Origin: an uncultured Pseudomonadota bacterium
Lineage (GTDB): Bacteria; Pseudomonadota; Gammaproteobacteria; Burkholderiales; Burkholderiaceae_C
Reading direction: 5' to 3'
Assembly: GCA_900320815.1 (NCBI GenBank)
Contig: ONTY01000013.1
Span: 1-13,745 of the forward strand
DNA length: 13,745 nt
Below, piece by piece: positions 6,618-13,745 of this stretch; the first letter of the stretch is position 1; every line of letters starts with the position of its first letter. The position numbers were made by a program, and so were the translations under genes. Below the pieces are notes generated by a model. The model searched no databases. It was not told the DNA's origin and saw only the letters and a program-made list of their open reading frames with translations.

Positions 6618-6640
6618 TTGCCGGCATGTTATGCCGGCAA
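6618..6640. repeat. 23-bp dyad repeat, copy 3 (perfect)
   Basis: A perfect inverted repeat: arms TTGCCGGCAT and ATGCCGGCAA around the spacer GTT. It matches copies 1 and 2 in the ruvC downstream gap in length, ends and core. On its right is a second, AT-only dyad, CCTAATA/TATTAGG (6643-6658), which contains the ihfA stop codon. There is no T-run on either strand, so it is not a standard terminator. It sits 14 bp beyond the ihfA coding end and about 50 bp upstream of the MerR gene start. It could be an operator for the MerR gene or a mobile or REP-like palindrome. Confidence 0.65.
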
Positions 6641-6653
6641 TACCTAATAAATA

Positions 6654-7031
6654 TTAGGGGTATGTGAGTTGTGAGGGGTTCTCTTTTTCACTGCTGCCTT
6701 GGAGCAAGTCTTTGAGTTTGGGGCTGGGGTGGAAGGTGACGACGCGGCGCGCGGCAATGGGGATGGCTTCGCCAGTGCGCGGGTTGCGCCCGGGGCGCGG
6801 CGCTTTGGTGCGAAGCTGGAAGTTGCCAAAGCCGGTGAGCTTGATGTCGTCACCGGCGATGAGGCGCTCGCTGAGGATGTCAAAAAAGGCGTCCACCATG
6901 TCTTTGGCTTCGCGCTTGTTGAAGCCGATGTGCTCGAACAGATACTCGGTGAGGCCGGCTTTGGTGAGCGCGGGGGTTTCCAGCGTGTCAAAGGTAAACG
7001 GCGCCTCGGGCGGCGGTGTGTCGGCGGGCAT
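6654..7031 (-). CDS. ihfA: Integration host factor subunit alpha
   Basis: A 125-residue HU/IHF-family nucleoid protein. With IHF-beta it forms a heterodimer that binds specific sites and bends DNA sharply, acting in recombination, replication and transcription. The family body starts at [20 protein letters not shown] (22-41). The beta-arm region has [11 protein letters not shown] (64-74) and the arm tip [12 protein letters not shown] (81-92) with the DNA-intercalating proline at 84, followed by [11 protein letters not shown]. The protein is about 25 residues longer than E. coli IHF-alpha, mostly an acidic/Pro-rich N-terminal tail. The start is well supported: GGAGT lies 8 nt before ATG 7031. 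It follows pheT by 30 bp, the usual order, and is probably co-transcribed with it. Confidence 0.95.
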   Translation of the reverse strand: MPADTPPPEAPFTFDTLETPALTKAGLTEYLFEHIGFNKREAKDMVDAFFDILSERLIAGDDIKLTGFGNFQLRTKAPRPGRNPRTGEAIPIAARRVVTFHPSPKLKDLLQGSSEKENPSQLTYP

Positions 7032-7061
7032 GGTGGCGACTCCTTTCTTTTTGTGGCGCTC

Positions 7062-9494
7062 TTAGCTGCGCAGGCGCGCGCCGAGGTTGGTGGCAAGGCT
7101 GTGCAGCACGGCGTGTACGGCGGCGTCAATGGCATCGTCGGCCAGCGGCTGGTCGCTGCCCAGTTGCAGGCGGCAGGCGAGGCTTTTTTCGCCCGCCTGC
7201 ATGCCGGCGTCGCCGGGTTTGGGGCGGTAGATGTCAAAGAGCGTGGCGCCGCGCAGCAATCCCTGCGTTTTGGCAGCATGGATGATGGCCATGACCTGCG
7301 CGTGCGTGACGGCCTCCGGAACGATGACGGCGATGTCGCGCCAGACGGCGTGTTGCCGTGGCACAGGGGCGGCGTGGGGCAGGGGGCGCGCGAGGGCGGC
7401 AGCAAGCTCTAGTTCAAAGAGCACGGGGGCGTGCGGCAGCTCCCACACCTGGCGCCAGCGCGGGTGCAGCTCACCGATGAAGCCGACGGGTTTGCCACCG
7501 AGCACGATGCGCGCGCTGCGCCCTGGGTGCAGGGCGGGGTGGGTGGCGGCTTCAAAGACGGGGGTGAGGGGCGCGAGCAGGCTTTCCACGTCGCCTTTCA
7601 TGTCGTAGAAGTCCACGGGCGGCTGGCGGCCTTCCCAGCCTTGGGCGCTGGCGCTGCCCCAGGCGAGGGCGGCGAGGCGCTCGGGCTGATGGATGCCGCG
7701 CACGCTGGCGTCGCCGGTGGGCACGCTGGCGTCGCGGCAAAAGGCGCGCCCCAGTTCAAAGACACGCACGCGCGCGGCGCGCCGGTCAAGGTTGTATTTC
7801 AGCACTTGCAGCAACGAGGCCATGAGCGAGGAGCGCATGACGCCCATCTGGCTGGCGATGGGGTTGAGCAGGCGGATGGGGTTTTGGTTGTTGGCAAGGT
7901 CGCGTTCCCACGCCTCGTCCACAAAGCTGAAGTTGATGGTTTCCAGATAGCCCAGCGCGGCCATGCTGCGGCGCACGGCAAAGCGGCTGCGCTGCGTGGC
8001 AGGCGGGGTGCGCGGCGCAATGGGCGCCAGCGGGGTGGTGTCGGGCAGTTTGTCGTAGCCGATGAGGCGGGCGATTTCCTCGATGAGGTCGGCCTCGATG
8101 CGCACGTCAAAGCGGTGGCTGGGCGGCTGCACGCTGAACACACCTTCGGCGCTGCCGCTGTATTCCATGCCAAGGCGCCGCAGCACGTCCTCGCACTGCG
8201 CGGCGCTGATGGGCATGCCGATGACTTTGGCGGCGCGTGCGGCGCGCAGGGTGATGGGCGCGGGCTGCGGAAGGCGCGGCGCCTGGTCGTCGATGGGGCC
8301 GACGCGCGTCTCAGGCGTGCCGCAGATGTCAAGGATGAGGCGCGTGATGCGCTCAATGGCGCGCACGGTGTTGGCTGGGTCTACGCCGCGCTCGAAGCGG
8401 TGGCCGGCGTCAGTGGCAAAGTTGAAGCGGCGCGGGCGCCCGGCGATGGCGTCTGGCCACCAGAAGGCGGCTTCCACATACACGGCCTGCGTGCTGTCAG
8501 ACACGGCAGTGGCCTCGCCGCCCATGATGCCGGCCATTGATTCGACGGCGCGCTCGTCGGCGATGATGCCGACGCTCTCGTCCAGCGTGACTTCGTCGCC
8601 GTTGAGCAGCGTGAGCTTTTCGCCCTTGCGCGCCCAGCGCACATGCAGGCCGCCGTGGATTTTGTCCAGGTCAAAGATGTGCGAGGGCTGGCCCGTCTCG
8701 AACATGACGTAGTTGGAAATGTCCACGAGTGCAGAGACGCTGCGCTGCCCGCAGCGCGCAAGGCGCTGCACCATCCACTCGGGCGTGGCGGCATGCAGGT
8801 TCAGCCCACGGATGACGCGGCCAGAAAAGCGCCCGCACAGGTCGGTGGCCTCGACGGTCACGGGCAGGCGTTCGTCGCTGTTGGCGGGCACGGGCGGCGC
8901 GTCCCAGCCCGTGAGCGGCGCGCCGGTGAGGGCGGCGAGTTCGCGCGCCGTGCCGTGCACGCTGAGCGCATGCCCGAGGTTGGGGGTGAGCTTGATGTCC
9001 AGCAGCGCGTCGTCCAGCGTCAAACAGTCGCGCACGTTTTGCCCGATGGGGGCGTCGGCGGGCAGTTCCAGCAGACCGGCGTGTTCATCGGAAATGCCGA
9101 GTTCGCGCGCCGAGCACAACATGCCGTGGCTTTCCACGCCGCGCAGCTTGCCGACCTTGATTTTGAAGGGCTTGCCGCTTTCGTCCGGCGGCAGTTCCGC
9201 GCCCACCAGCGCGCAGGGCACGCGGATGCCGGCACGCGCATTGGGGGCGCCGCAGACGATTTGCAGCGGCGCACCGCCTTGCCCGGCGTCCACCTGGCAC
9301 ACGCGCAGGCGGTCGGCGTTGGGGTGCTGTTCGGCGGACTTGATTTCAGCCACGACGATGCCGGTGAAAGGCGGGGCGGCGGGGCGCACGCTTTCCACTT
9401 CCAGCCCACCACCCATCGTCAGGGCGTCGGCCAGTTGCTCGGTGGACAGCGGCGGGTTGCAGAAGTCGCGCAGCCAGGATTCAGGAAGTTGCAT
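7062..9494 (-). CDS. pheT: Phenylalanine--tRNA ligase beta subunit
   Basis: An 810-residue beta subunit of the cytoplasmic alpha2-beta2 PheRS, which charges tRNA-Phe. The domains appear in order: N-terminal segment LPESWLRDFC; OB-fold tRNA-binding domain (about 39-155) with HPNADRLRVCQVD and HGMLCSARELG; B3/B4 editing region (about 210-390) with SALVDISNYVMFETGQPSHIFD and GIMGGEATAV; B5 domain (about 400-490); catalytic-like core with FVDEAWERDL and LLNPIASQMGVMRSSLM; and the C-terminal FDX-ACB anticodon-binding domain (about 715-808) with WRDIAVIVPEAVTHAQV. Length is normal and no frame break is seen. ATG 9494 has no evident Shine-Dalgarno. It lies 47 bp after pheS. Confidence 0.97.
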   Translation of the reverse strand: MQLPESWLRDFCNPPLSTEQLADALTMGGGLEVESVRPAAPPFTGIVVAEIKSAEQHPNADRLRVCQVDAGQGGAPLQIVCGAPNARAGIRVPCALVGAELPPDESGKPFKIKVGKLRGVESHGMLCSARELGISDEHAGLLELPADAPIGQNVRDCLTLDDALLDIKLTPNLGHALSVHGTARELAALTGAPLTGWDAPPVPANSDERLPVTVEATDLCGRFSGRVIRGLNLHAATPEWMVQRLARCGQRSVSALVDISNYVMFETGQPSHIFDLDKIHGGLHVRWARKGEKLTLLNGDEVTLDESVGIIADERAVESMAGIMGGEATAVSDSTQAVYVEAAFWWPDAIAGRPRRFNFATDAGHRFERGVDPANTVRAIERITRLILDICGTPETRVGPIDDQAPRLPQPAPITLRAARAAKVIGMPISAAQCEDVLRRLGMEYSGSAEGVFSVQPPSHRFDVRIEADLIEEIARLIGYDKLPDTTPLAPIAPRTPPATQRSRFAVRRSMAALGYLETINFSFVDEAWERDLANNQNPIRLLNPIASQMGVMRSSLMASLLQVLKYNLDRRAARVRVFELGRAFCRDASVPTGDASVRGIHQPERLAALAWGSASAQGWEGRQPPVDFYDMKGDVESLLAPLTPVFEAATHPALHPGRSARIVLGGKPVGFIGELHPRWRQVWELPHAPVLFELELAAALARPLPHAAPVPRQHAVWRDIAVIVPEAVTHAQVMAIIHAAKTQGLLRGATLFDIYRPKPGDAGMQAGEKSLACRLQLGSDQPLADDAIDAAVHAVLHSLATNLGARLRS

Positions 9495-9541
9495 GGTTGT
9501 ACTCGGGCGGCAAATGTTTTATAGCAATATCAGACGAATTA

Positions 9542-10618
9542 TCAGGAGAATTGTTCGAGGAAACGCACGTCGCCCTCAAAAAATTGGCGCAAGTCGCTCA
9601 CGCCATAACGCAGCATGGCGAGGCGGTCAATACCCGAACCAAAGGCAAAGCCGATATATCGCTCCGGATCCAGCCCCATATTGGTGACGACATTCGGGTG
9701 CACCTGCCCGCAGCCGGACACTTCCAGCCATTTGCCTGCGTTTTTGCCTTCCTGAAACTGAATGTCAATTTCCGCACTTGGTTCGGTGAAGGGAAAATAG
9801 CTTGGACGAAAGCGCAGCTGCAGCTTGTCCGTTTCAAAAAAAGCGCGGCAGAAATTGAGGTACGTCACCTTCAAATCCTTGAAGCTGACGTTTTCGCCCA
9901 GCCACAGCCCTTCCACCTGGTGAAACATGGGCGAGTGCGTGGCGTCATTATCTACGCGGTAGGTGCGCCCCGGGGCAATCACGCGCACCTCTGGGGTTTC
10001 GCCGCGCGCCAGCTCGGCAGCATATTTGCGCGCGCGTGCCGAGGCGTAGCGGATTTGCATGGGGCTGGTGTGCGGGCGCAGGCAGTAGGGCTGCCCGTCT
10101 TCGCCCTGCATGTCCACGTAGAACGTGTCCTGCATGGAGCGCGCCGGATGGTTGGGTGGATTATTGAGTGCGGTAAAGCTGAACCAGTCGCTTTCAATTT
10201 CCGGTCCGTTGGCCACGTCAAAACCCATGCTGGCAAAAATGTGCTCAATACGCTCCCATACCAGGCTGATGGGGTGCAACGCACCTGCGCCGCGCTGGCG
10301 TCCGGGCAGCGTCACGTCCAGCGCCTCGGCTTGAAGTTGGCGTTCCAGTTCAGCGTCTTTGAGTGCCTGACGGCGTGCAGTCAGTGCCGCTTCAATGGCC
10401 TGCTTGGCGCGGTTGATGGCGGCGCCGCGCGTTTTCTTTTCCTCGGGCGCAAGCTGCGCCATGCCGCGCATCAGGGCGGTGACGCTGCCCGATTTCCCCA
10501 GAAACTGCGCCTTGGCATTTTCCAGTTCAGCAGGGGTGGTGGTGGTGGCAAAAGCGCTCGCAGCGTTTTGCACAATCGCTTCTAGGTCAGTGTCTAAATT
10601 GACGGCAGGAGCAGTCAT
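9542..10618 (-). CDS. pheS: Phenylalanine--tRNA ligase alpha subunit
   Basis: A 358-residue catalytic subunit of PheRS, a class II synthetase forming phenylalanyl-adenylate. The N-terminal coiled coil (about 1-100) contacts tRNA. Motif 1 lies near 136-165 ([17 protein letters not shown] and [11 protein letters not shown]). Next come HTSPMQIRY (183-191) and [12 protein letters not shown] (227-238), then motif 2 [15 protein letters not shown] (270-284), and motif 3 [13 protein letters not shown] (327-339), with GFAFG (323-327) carrying the alanine that normally sets substrate specificity. Start: ATG 10618. The frame is open back to a GTG at 10684, but that extension runs through the upstream terminator hairpin and is unlike the family. 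No clear Shine-Dalgarno precedes the ATG. Readthrough of the 10636-10676 hairpin probably controls its expression. Confidence 0.96.
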   Translation of the reverse strand: MTAPAVNLDTDLEAIVQNAASAFATTTTPAELENAKAQFLGKSGSVTALMRGMAQLAPEEKKTRGAAINRAKQAIEAALTARRQALKDAELERQLQAEALDVTLPGRQRGAGALHPISLVWERIEHIFASMGFDVANGPEIESDWFSFTALNNPPNHPARSMQDTFYVDMQGEDGQPYCLRPHTSPMQIRYASARARKYAAELARGETPEVRVIAPGRTYRVDNDATHSPMFHQVEGLWLGENVSFKDLKVTYLNFCRAFFETDKLQLRFRPSYFPFTEPSAEIDIQFQEGKNAGKWLEVSGCGQVHPNVVTNMGLDPERYIGFAFGSGIDRLAMLRYGVSDLRQFFEGDVRFLEQFS

Positions 10619-10635
10619 AATAATAAGGTATAGAG

Positions 10636-10676
10636 AAAACAAAAAAGGGGATTGAAGCCGCGCAGCTCCAATCCCC
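10636..10676 (-). terminator. Terminator/attenuator between rplT and pheS
   Basis: On the minus strand GGGGATTGGAGC (10676-10665) pairs with GCTTCAATCCCC (10658-10647), twelve pairs including one G-U, with the loop TGCGCG, followed by six T, G and four T (10646-10636). It starts about 20 bp after the rplT stop and ends 17 bp before the pheS ATG, with no room for a second promoter. It must therefore be partly read through. An alternative 9-bp pairing exists: GCCGCGCAG just after the rplT stop (10692-10684) with CTGCGCGGC in the terminator top (10665-10657). E. coli pheST is attenuated through the pheM leader peptide, but no separate Phe-rich leader with a stop is seen here. Confidence 0.85.
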
Positions 10677-10696
10677 GGCGGCACTGCGCGGCGGCG

Positions 10697-10972
10697 TCAG
10701 GCCAGCTTGGCTTTGGCCTGATCGACGATGGCAGCAAACGCCTCTTTGTCGTGCACGGCAATATCGGCCAGCACTTTTCGGTCCAGACCGATGCCGGCGC
10801 GCGCCATGGCCTCGAGGTCGGCGGTCACCGTCTCCTCGTCGACGTTCCCGTTCACCCAGTACCAGTAGCACCAGGGGTAGACGTTTTTGCGCCGTCCGCG
10901 GAAGCCTTTGGCCAGCGCGAGGATTTTTTTGTGCCGCGCACGTGCGGTCACGCCACGTTTGACTCGGGGCAT
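10697..10972 (-). CDS. rplT: 50S ribosomal protein L20, core replaced by foreign sequence
   Basis: L20 binds 23S rRNA early in 50S assembly and represses its own operon. Residues 1-32 ([20 protein letters not shown] then [11 protein letters not shown]) and 63-91 ([20 protein letters not shown] and the Lys/Ala-rich end) are clear L20. Residues 33-62 are not: [17 protein letters not shown] and [13 protein letters not shown] replace the usual very basic run around QYAYRDRR...LWIARINAAAR...NGLKKAG. The protein is 91 residues against about 118 in the family, so roughly 57 native residues were exchanged for 30, in frame. As written it should not work as L20, yet the gene is needed in its operon, so I suspect the sequence rather than the organism. 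ATG 10972 has the Shine-Dalgarno AAGGAGAG, 24 bp after rpmI. Confidence 0.85.
   Translation of the reverse strand: MPRVKRGVTARARHKKILALAKGFRGRRKNVYPWCYWYWVNGNVDEETVTADLEAMARAGIGLDRKVLADIAVHDKEAFAAIVDQAKAKLA
10787..10876 (-). other. Foreign 90-bp patch in rplT, GH106-like N-terminal motif
   Basis: Thirty codons encoding [17 protein letters not shown] plus [13 protein letters not shown]. From family knowledge, the pattern of aromatic run, W-x-N-G-N-V, then DLEAM..AGIGG is that of the first strand-helix of the catalytic barrel in GH106 alpha-L-rhamnosidase-type enzymes, abundant in gut Bacteroidales. The codons (GAC GAG GAG ACG, GTG ACC GCC GAC CTC GAG) fit a GC-rich Bacteroidales such as Alistipes, which is inference. 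The right junction lies in GCCGGCATCG (Ala-Gly-Ile), a string both L20 and GH106 genes could share, as expected of a short-overlap mis-join. Confidence 0.75.
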
Positions 10973-10996
10973 TTTTGACTCTCCTTCATTGCTGGT

Positions 10997-11200
10997 TTAC
11001 AGGCCGGCAAACGGCAGCATTTGTGCCATTTGTGCCATGCTGGTTTCATGCACGTTGACCATGCCGCGCAGTTTGCGCTTGGTCTTGGTGCTTTTCTTGG
11101 TGAGGATATGGCGCTTGTACGCCTGGGCACGTTTGACGGTACCGCCAGGACGCACGCGGAAGCGCTTTTTGGCGCCGCTTTTGGTTTTCATCTTGGGCAT
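10997..11200 (-). CDS. rpmI: 50S ribosomal protein L35
   Basis: A 67-residue, strongly basic protein of the large ribosomal subunit. The family reads almost throughout: [17 protein letters not shown] (1-17), [19 protein letters not shown] (19-37), [14 protein letters not shown] and the C-terminus AQMLPFAGL. The start is ATG 11200, with AAGGAG 8 nt upstream. An in-frame TTG two codons earlier is not needed. rplT follows after 24 bp, the usual order. Where studied, rpmI and rplT are repressed together by L20 binding upstream of rpmI. The leader here is 138 bp and structured (see 11236-11254). Confidence 0.96.
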   Translation of the reverse strand: MPKMKTKSGAKKRFRVRPGGTVKRAQAYKRHILTKKSTKTKRKLRGMVNVHETSMAQMAQMLPFAGL

Positions 11201-11235
11201 GTGCAATGCTCCTTTTCATTTGTGCCTGCGAGGCG

Positions 11236-11254
11236 GGCGCGAAACCCTCGCGCC
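11236..11254 (-). promoter_or_regulatory. Strong hairpin in the infC-rpmI leader
   Basis: In the 138-bp gap between infC (stop 11339) and rpmI (start 11200), the minus strand has GGCGCGA/TCGCGCC, seven perfect pairs around GGGTT, extendable by three pairs beyond a bulged C. No T-run follows, so it is not a terminator. Just after infC a weaker GACAT/ATGTC hairpin (11314-11331) precedes a TTCTTTTTT run and might attenuate. In E. coli, L20 represses rpmI through structures in this interval. An equivalent role here is inference. Confidence 0.45.
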
Positions 11255-11338
11255 GCTTGCCACAGCCTTGCAGCCACTTGTGTATGCCAGCGACTTCCAA
11301 AAAAGAAGGCCGTGACATGGATTTTTATGTCTCGCTTT

Positions 11339-11959
11339 TTATGTTGCCACAGGTGGTGCGTTATCGCTTTCTGATTGTGGTGTGGCAGGTTTGGTGGCGC
11401 TGCCGCCAGATTTTTTTCGTGCCGGCGCCAACATCATCGTCATCTGGCGGCCTTCGAGCTTGGGATGCTGCTCGATGGTAATGGTGTCGCCGAGCGCGTC
11501 ACGCACGCGGTAGATGAGTGCCAGGCCAAGTTCCTGATGCGTGATTTCACGCCCACGAAAGCGCAGCGTGACTTTGACCTTATTGCCTGCTTCCAAAAAG
11601 CGCCGGATATTGCGCACCTTGATATTGAAGTCGCCCTCGTCAGTGCCCGGGCGGAATTTGACTTCCTTGGTTTCAATAACGGTTTGCCTGGCCTTGGCTT
11701 CGGCGGCTTTTTTCTGCTCCTGATAGCGGAATTTGCCGTAATCTACCAAGCGGCAGACAGGGGGCGTGGCGTGGGCGGCGATTTCCACCAAGTCTACATC
11801 GCGCTCTCCGGCCATGCGCAGAGCTTCTTGCAGGGGGACGATACCCAGAGGTTCATTGTCCGGGCCGTTCAGGCGCACCTCAGGAGCGGTGATTTCTCGA
11901 TTCAGGCGGTGTGCACGCTCCTCGCGCTGGCGGCGGCGGTCACGGAAATTGGTAGCGAT
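11339..11959 (-). CDS. infC: Translation initiation factor IF-3, AUC start
   Basis: A 206-residue IF3 that binds the 30S subunit, prevents premature 50S joining and checks start-codon and initiator-tRNA fit. The N-domain runs from about residue 18 (HRLNREITAPEVRLNG) through DLVEIAAHATPPVCRLVDYG. A Lys-rich linker (FRYQEQKKAAEAKARQ) leads to the C-domain with KEVKFRPGTDEGDFNIKV, RRFLEAGNKVKVTLRFRGRE and LEGRQMTMMLAP. A Ser/Pro-rich tail of about 28 residues extends past the usual end. No ATG, GTG or TTG start fits. The in-frame ATG at 12052 lies inside thrS. The sequence GAGG, 8 nt, then ATC (11959) gives an AUC start. Rare starts let IF3 repress its own synthesis in E. coli (AUU). thrS ends 50 bp upstream. 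Confidence 0.95.
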   Translation of the reverse strand: MATNFRDRRRQREERAHRLNREITAPEVRLNGPDNEPLGIVPLQEALRMAGERDVDLVEIAAHATPPVCRLVDYGKFRYQEQKKAAEAKARQTVIETKEVKFRPGTDEGDFNIKVRNIRRFLEAGNKVKVTLRFRGREITHQELGLALIYRVRDALGDTITIEQHPKLEGRQMTMMLAPARKKSGGSATKPATPQSESDNAPPVAT

Positions 11960-12009
11960 GGTTTGTGCCTCTTGAAAAAAACGGGTAAATGGAAAGGAAA
12001 AATGCAGTG

Positions 12010-13745
12010 TCAGGTTTTGGCAGCAATGTCTGAGCGGATGCGTTCGATACACGCCGACAGCGGCATGACGCCCAGATCAGTATTGCCACGACCACGCACG
12101 GAAACAGTGCCAGCCTGCTTTTCCAGCTCGCCCGCCACCAGGATATAGGGCGGTTTTTGCAGAGAATGTTCACGGATTTTATATGTAATTTTTTCCGGGC
12201 GCAGGTCAAAGATGGTGCGGATACCGTGGTTTTGCAGCGTTTGCGCCACGCTTTGCACGTAGTCGTCCTGCGCGCTGGTGATGCCGGCAACCACGGCCTG
12301 CACAGGCGCCAGCCAGACGGGCATGGCGCCGGCGTGTTGCTCGATGAGGATGCCGATGAAACGTTCCATGCTGCCGACGATGGCGCGGTGCAGCATGACG
12401 GGGTAGTGGCGCGCGCCGTCTTCGCCGACATATTCAGCGCCCAAACGCTGCGGCAGGGAAAAATCCACCTGGATGGTGCCGCACTGCCATTCGCGCCCGA
12501 TGGCGTCTTTGAGTGTATATTCAATCTTGGGACCGTAAAAGGCGCCTTCACCCGGAGAAATCTGATATTCACAGCCGGAGGCGCGCAGACTGTCCATGAG
12601 GGCGTGCTCGGCCTTGTCCCAGATTTCGTCCGCGCCGATGCGTTTTTCCGGTCGCGTGGACACCTTGTAAATGATGTCGGTGAAGCCGAAATCCTTGTAG
12701 ACTTTTTGCAGCAGCGCGGTGTAGGCGGTGCATTCGGGCAAAATCTGCTCTTCGGTGCAGAAAATGTGCCCGTCGTCTTGTGTGAAGGCGCGCACGCGCA
12801 TGACGCCGTGCAGGCTGCCCGAGGGTTCGTTGCGATGGCAGGCGCCAAATTCGCCGTAGCGCAGTGGCAGGTCGCGGTAGCTTTTCACGCCCTGCTTGAA
12901 AATGAGGATGTGGCCGGGGCAGTTCATCGGCTTGAGAGCGTAGTCGCGCTTTTCGCTCTCGGTGGTGAACATGTTTTCGCGGTATTTGTCCCAGTGGCCA
13001 GTTTTTTCCCACAGGCTTTTGTCCAGGATTTGCGGGCCGCGCACTTCCTGGTAGCCATTGTCGCGGTAGACGCGGCGCATGTACTGCTCCAGCTCTTGCC
13101 ACAGCGTCCAGCCTTTGGGATGCCAGAAAACAGTGCCGGGCGAGTGTTCGTCAATATGGAACAAATCCAGTTCGCGTCCGAGGCGGCGGTGGTCGCGCCG
13201 CTCGGCTTCTTCCAGCATGGTGAGGTAGCTGGCGAGTTCTTCTTTTGTCGCCCAAGCGGTGCCATAAATGCGCTGGAGCATTTCATTGCGGTGGTCGCCG
13301 CGCCAGTAGGCGCCGGCAACTTTCATCAGTTTGAAATGTTTGAGGTGCCCGGTGGAGGGAATATGCGGGCCGCGGCACAGGTCTTCAAAGGCGCCTTCAC
13401 GATACAGGCTGATGTTTTCCTCTTCGGGAATGGAAGAAATGATTTCCGCCTTGTAATGCTCACCCAATTCCTTGAAATACGCGATGGCCTCATTGCGCGG
13501 CAGGGTGCGGCGCACGACGGGTTCGTTGAGCGCCGCCAGTTCGTGCATTTTCTTTTCAATGGCAGCAAGGTCGTCCGGGGTGAAGGGGCGCGAATAGCTG
13601 AAATCGTAATAAAAGCCGTTTTCTATGACCGGGCCAATCGTTACTTGCGCATCCGGAAACAGCGTTTTGACGGCGTAGGCCATGAGGTGCGCGCAGGAGT
13701 GGCGCAGCATGGCGAGGCCGTCCTTGTCGCGTGCGGTGACGATGG
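12010..13745 (-). CDS. thrS: Threonine--tRNA ligase, N-terminus off the window
   Basis: A class II synthetase charging tRNA-Thr in the cytoplasm. The frame is open to the right edge; the ATG at 13710 is internal, as [11 protein letters not shown] precedes it. About 577 codons are present, so roughly the first 60 residues (TGS domain) are missing. Visible parts: editing domain with [11 protein letters not shown] (the His-rich entry helix) and [16 protein letters not shown]; catalytic core with the zinc ligands expected in MNCPGH, the VFTQDDGH-type segment [10 protein letters not shown], and [14 protein letters not shown]; motif 2 [16 protein letters not shown]; and the C-terminal anticodon-binding domain starting near [10 protein letters not shown]. 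No breaks are seen. It begins the operon leading into infC. Confidence 0.97.
   Translation of the reverse strand, partial: IVTARDKDGLAMLRHSCAHLMAYAVKTLFPDAQVTIGPVIENGFYYDFSYSRPFTPDDLAAIEKKMHELAALNEPVVRRTLPRNEAIAYFKELGEHYKAEIISSIPEEENISLYREGAFEDLCRGPHIPSTGHLKHFKLMKVAGAYWRGDHRNEMLQRIYGTAWATKEELASYLTMLEEAERRDHRRLGRELDLFHIDEHSPGTVFWHPKGWTLWQELEQYMRRVYRDNGYQEVRGPQILDKSLWEKTGHWDKYRENMFTTESEKRDYALKPMNCPGHILIFKQGVKSYRDLPLRYGEFGACHRNEPSGSLHGVMRVRAFTQDDGHIFCTEEQILPECTAYTALLQKVYKDFGFTDIIYKVSTRPEKRIGADEIWDKAEHALMDSLRASGCEYQISPGEGAFYGPKIEYTLKDAIGREWQCGTIQVDFSLPQRLGAEYVGEDGARHYPVMLHRAIVGSMERFIGILIEQHAGAMPVWLAPVQAVVAGITSAQDDYVQSVAQTLQNHGIRTIFDLRPEKITYKIREHSLQKPPYILVAGELEKQAGTVSVRGRGNTDLGVMPLSACIERIRSDIAAKT

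Noticed and set aside
7431..8540. 369-residue plus-strand frame opposite pheT
   Set aside because: Shadow of a confidently identified, intact pheT.
9497..10585. 362-residue plus-strand frame opposite pheS
   Set aside because: Shadow of intact pheS, with no recognisable motif.
10619..10684. GTG start giving pheS a 22-residue extension, or a Phe-containing leader peptide
   Set aside because: The extension runs through a strong terminator, has no Shine-Dalgarno and no stop before pheS, and family proteins begin near ATG 10618. Kept only as a remark in the attenuator finding.
11960..12052. ATG 12052 as the infC start
   Set aside because: It lies inside thrS, and the added residues are unlike IF3. 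The ATC at 11959 with a Shine-Dalgarno fits better.
1..13745. CRISPR array, insertion sequence, prophage or defence island
   Set aside because: I saw no regularly spaced repeats, transposase, integrase, terminal inverted repeats or defence-gene motifs anywhere in the window.

Overview
The window looks like the chromosome of a GC-rich betaproteobacterium. The right-hand two thirds carry, on the minus strand, the block thrS-infC-rpmI-rplT-pheS-pheT-ihfA-MerR-tRNA-Pro, an order I know from Burkholderiales and their relatives. Every clearly housekeeping protein reads as betaproteobacterial. A gut Sutterellaceae-type organism is a guess. It rests on the foreign slices described below, which resemble genes of gut Firmicutes, Actinobacteria and Bacteroidales, and I cannot confirm it from sequence alone.

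Layout: 1-626 is a mosaic of fragments that do not belong together. It holds a minus-strand partial protein (about 1-500) and a slice of an ABC-F ATPase (about 501-623) fused in frame to the C-terminal part of an RNB-family ribonuclease (about 627-1469). From there a tight plus-strand run RNB-TonB-mtgA-ruvC extends to 3716. A 206-bp AT-richer gap (3717-3922) holds two copies of a 23-bp dyad repeat and a hairpin-plus-T terminator. Transcription then converges. All remaining genes are on the minus strand: an FAD-linked oxidase (3923-5359), a DUF2069 membrane protein (5414-5815), tRNA-Pro(GGG) with its own -10 box and a strong terminator, a MerR-type regulator, ihfA, pheT, pheS, rplT, rpmI, infC with an AUC start, and thrS, which runs off the right edge.

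Function: the minus-strand block supplies translation (ThrRS, IF3, L35, L20, PheRS alpha and beta, tRNA-Pro) and the nucleoid protein IHF-alpha. A 12-bp-stem terminator or attenuator lies between rplT and pheS. The plus-strand block supplies an RNase, a TonB-like envelope protein, a peptidoglycan glycosyltransferase and the Holliday-junction resolvase.

The most striking point is that rplT is not intact. About 57 residues of the L20 core are replaced by 30 residues that read as the start of a GH106-type glycoside hydrolase. Together with the left-end mosaic, this points to chimeric assembly (contig-end or gap-fill error) rather than biology. I found no convincing new defence or mobile system. 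The best candidates for real, possibly undescribed biology are the family of 23-bp dyads and the structured rplT-pheS attenuator. No stretch over 300 bp lacks a gene.
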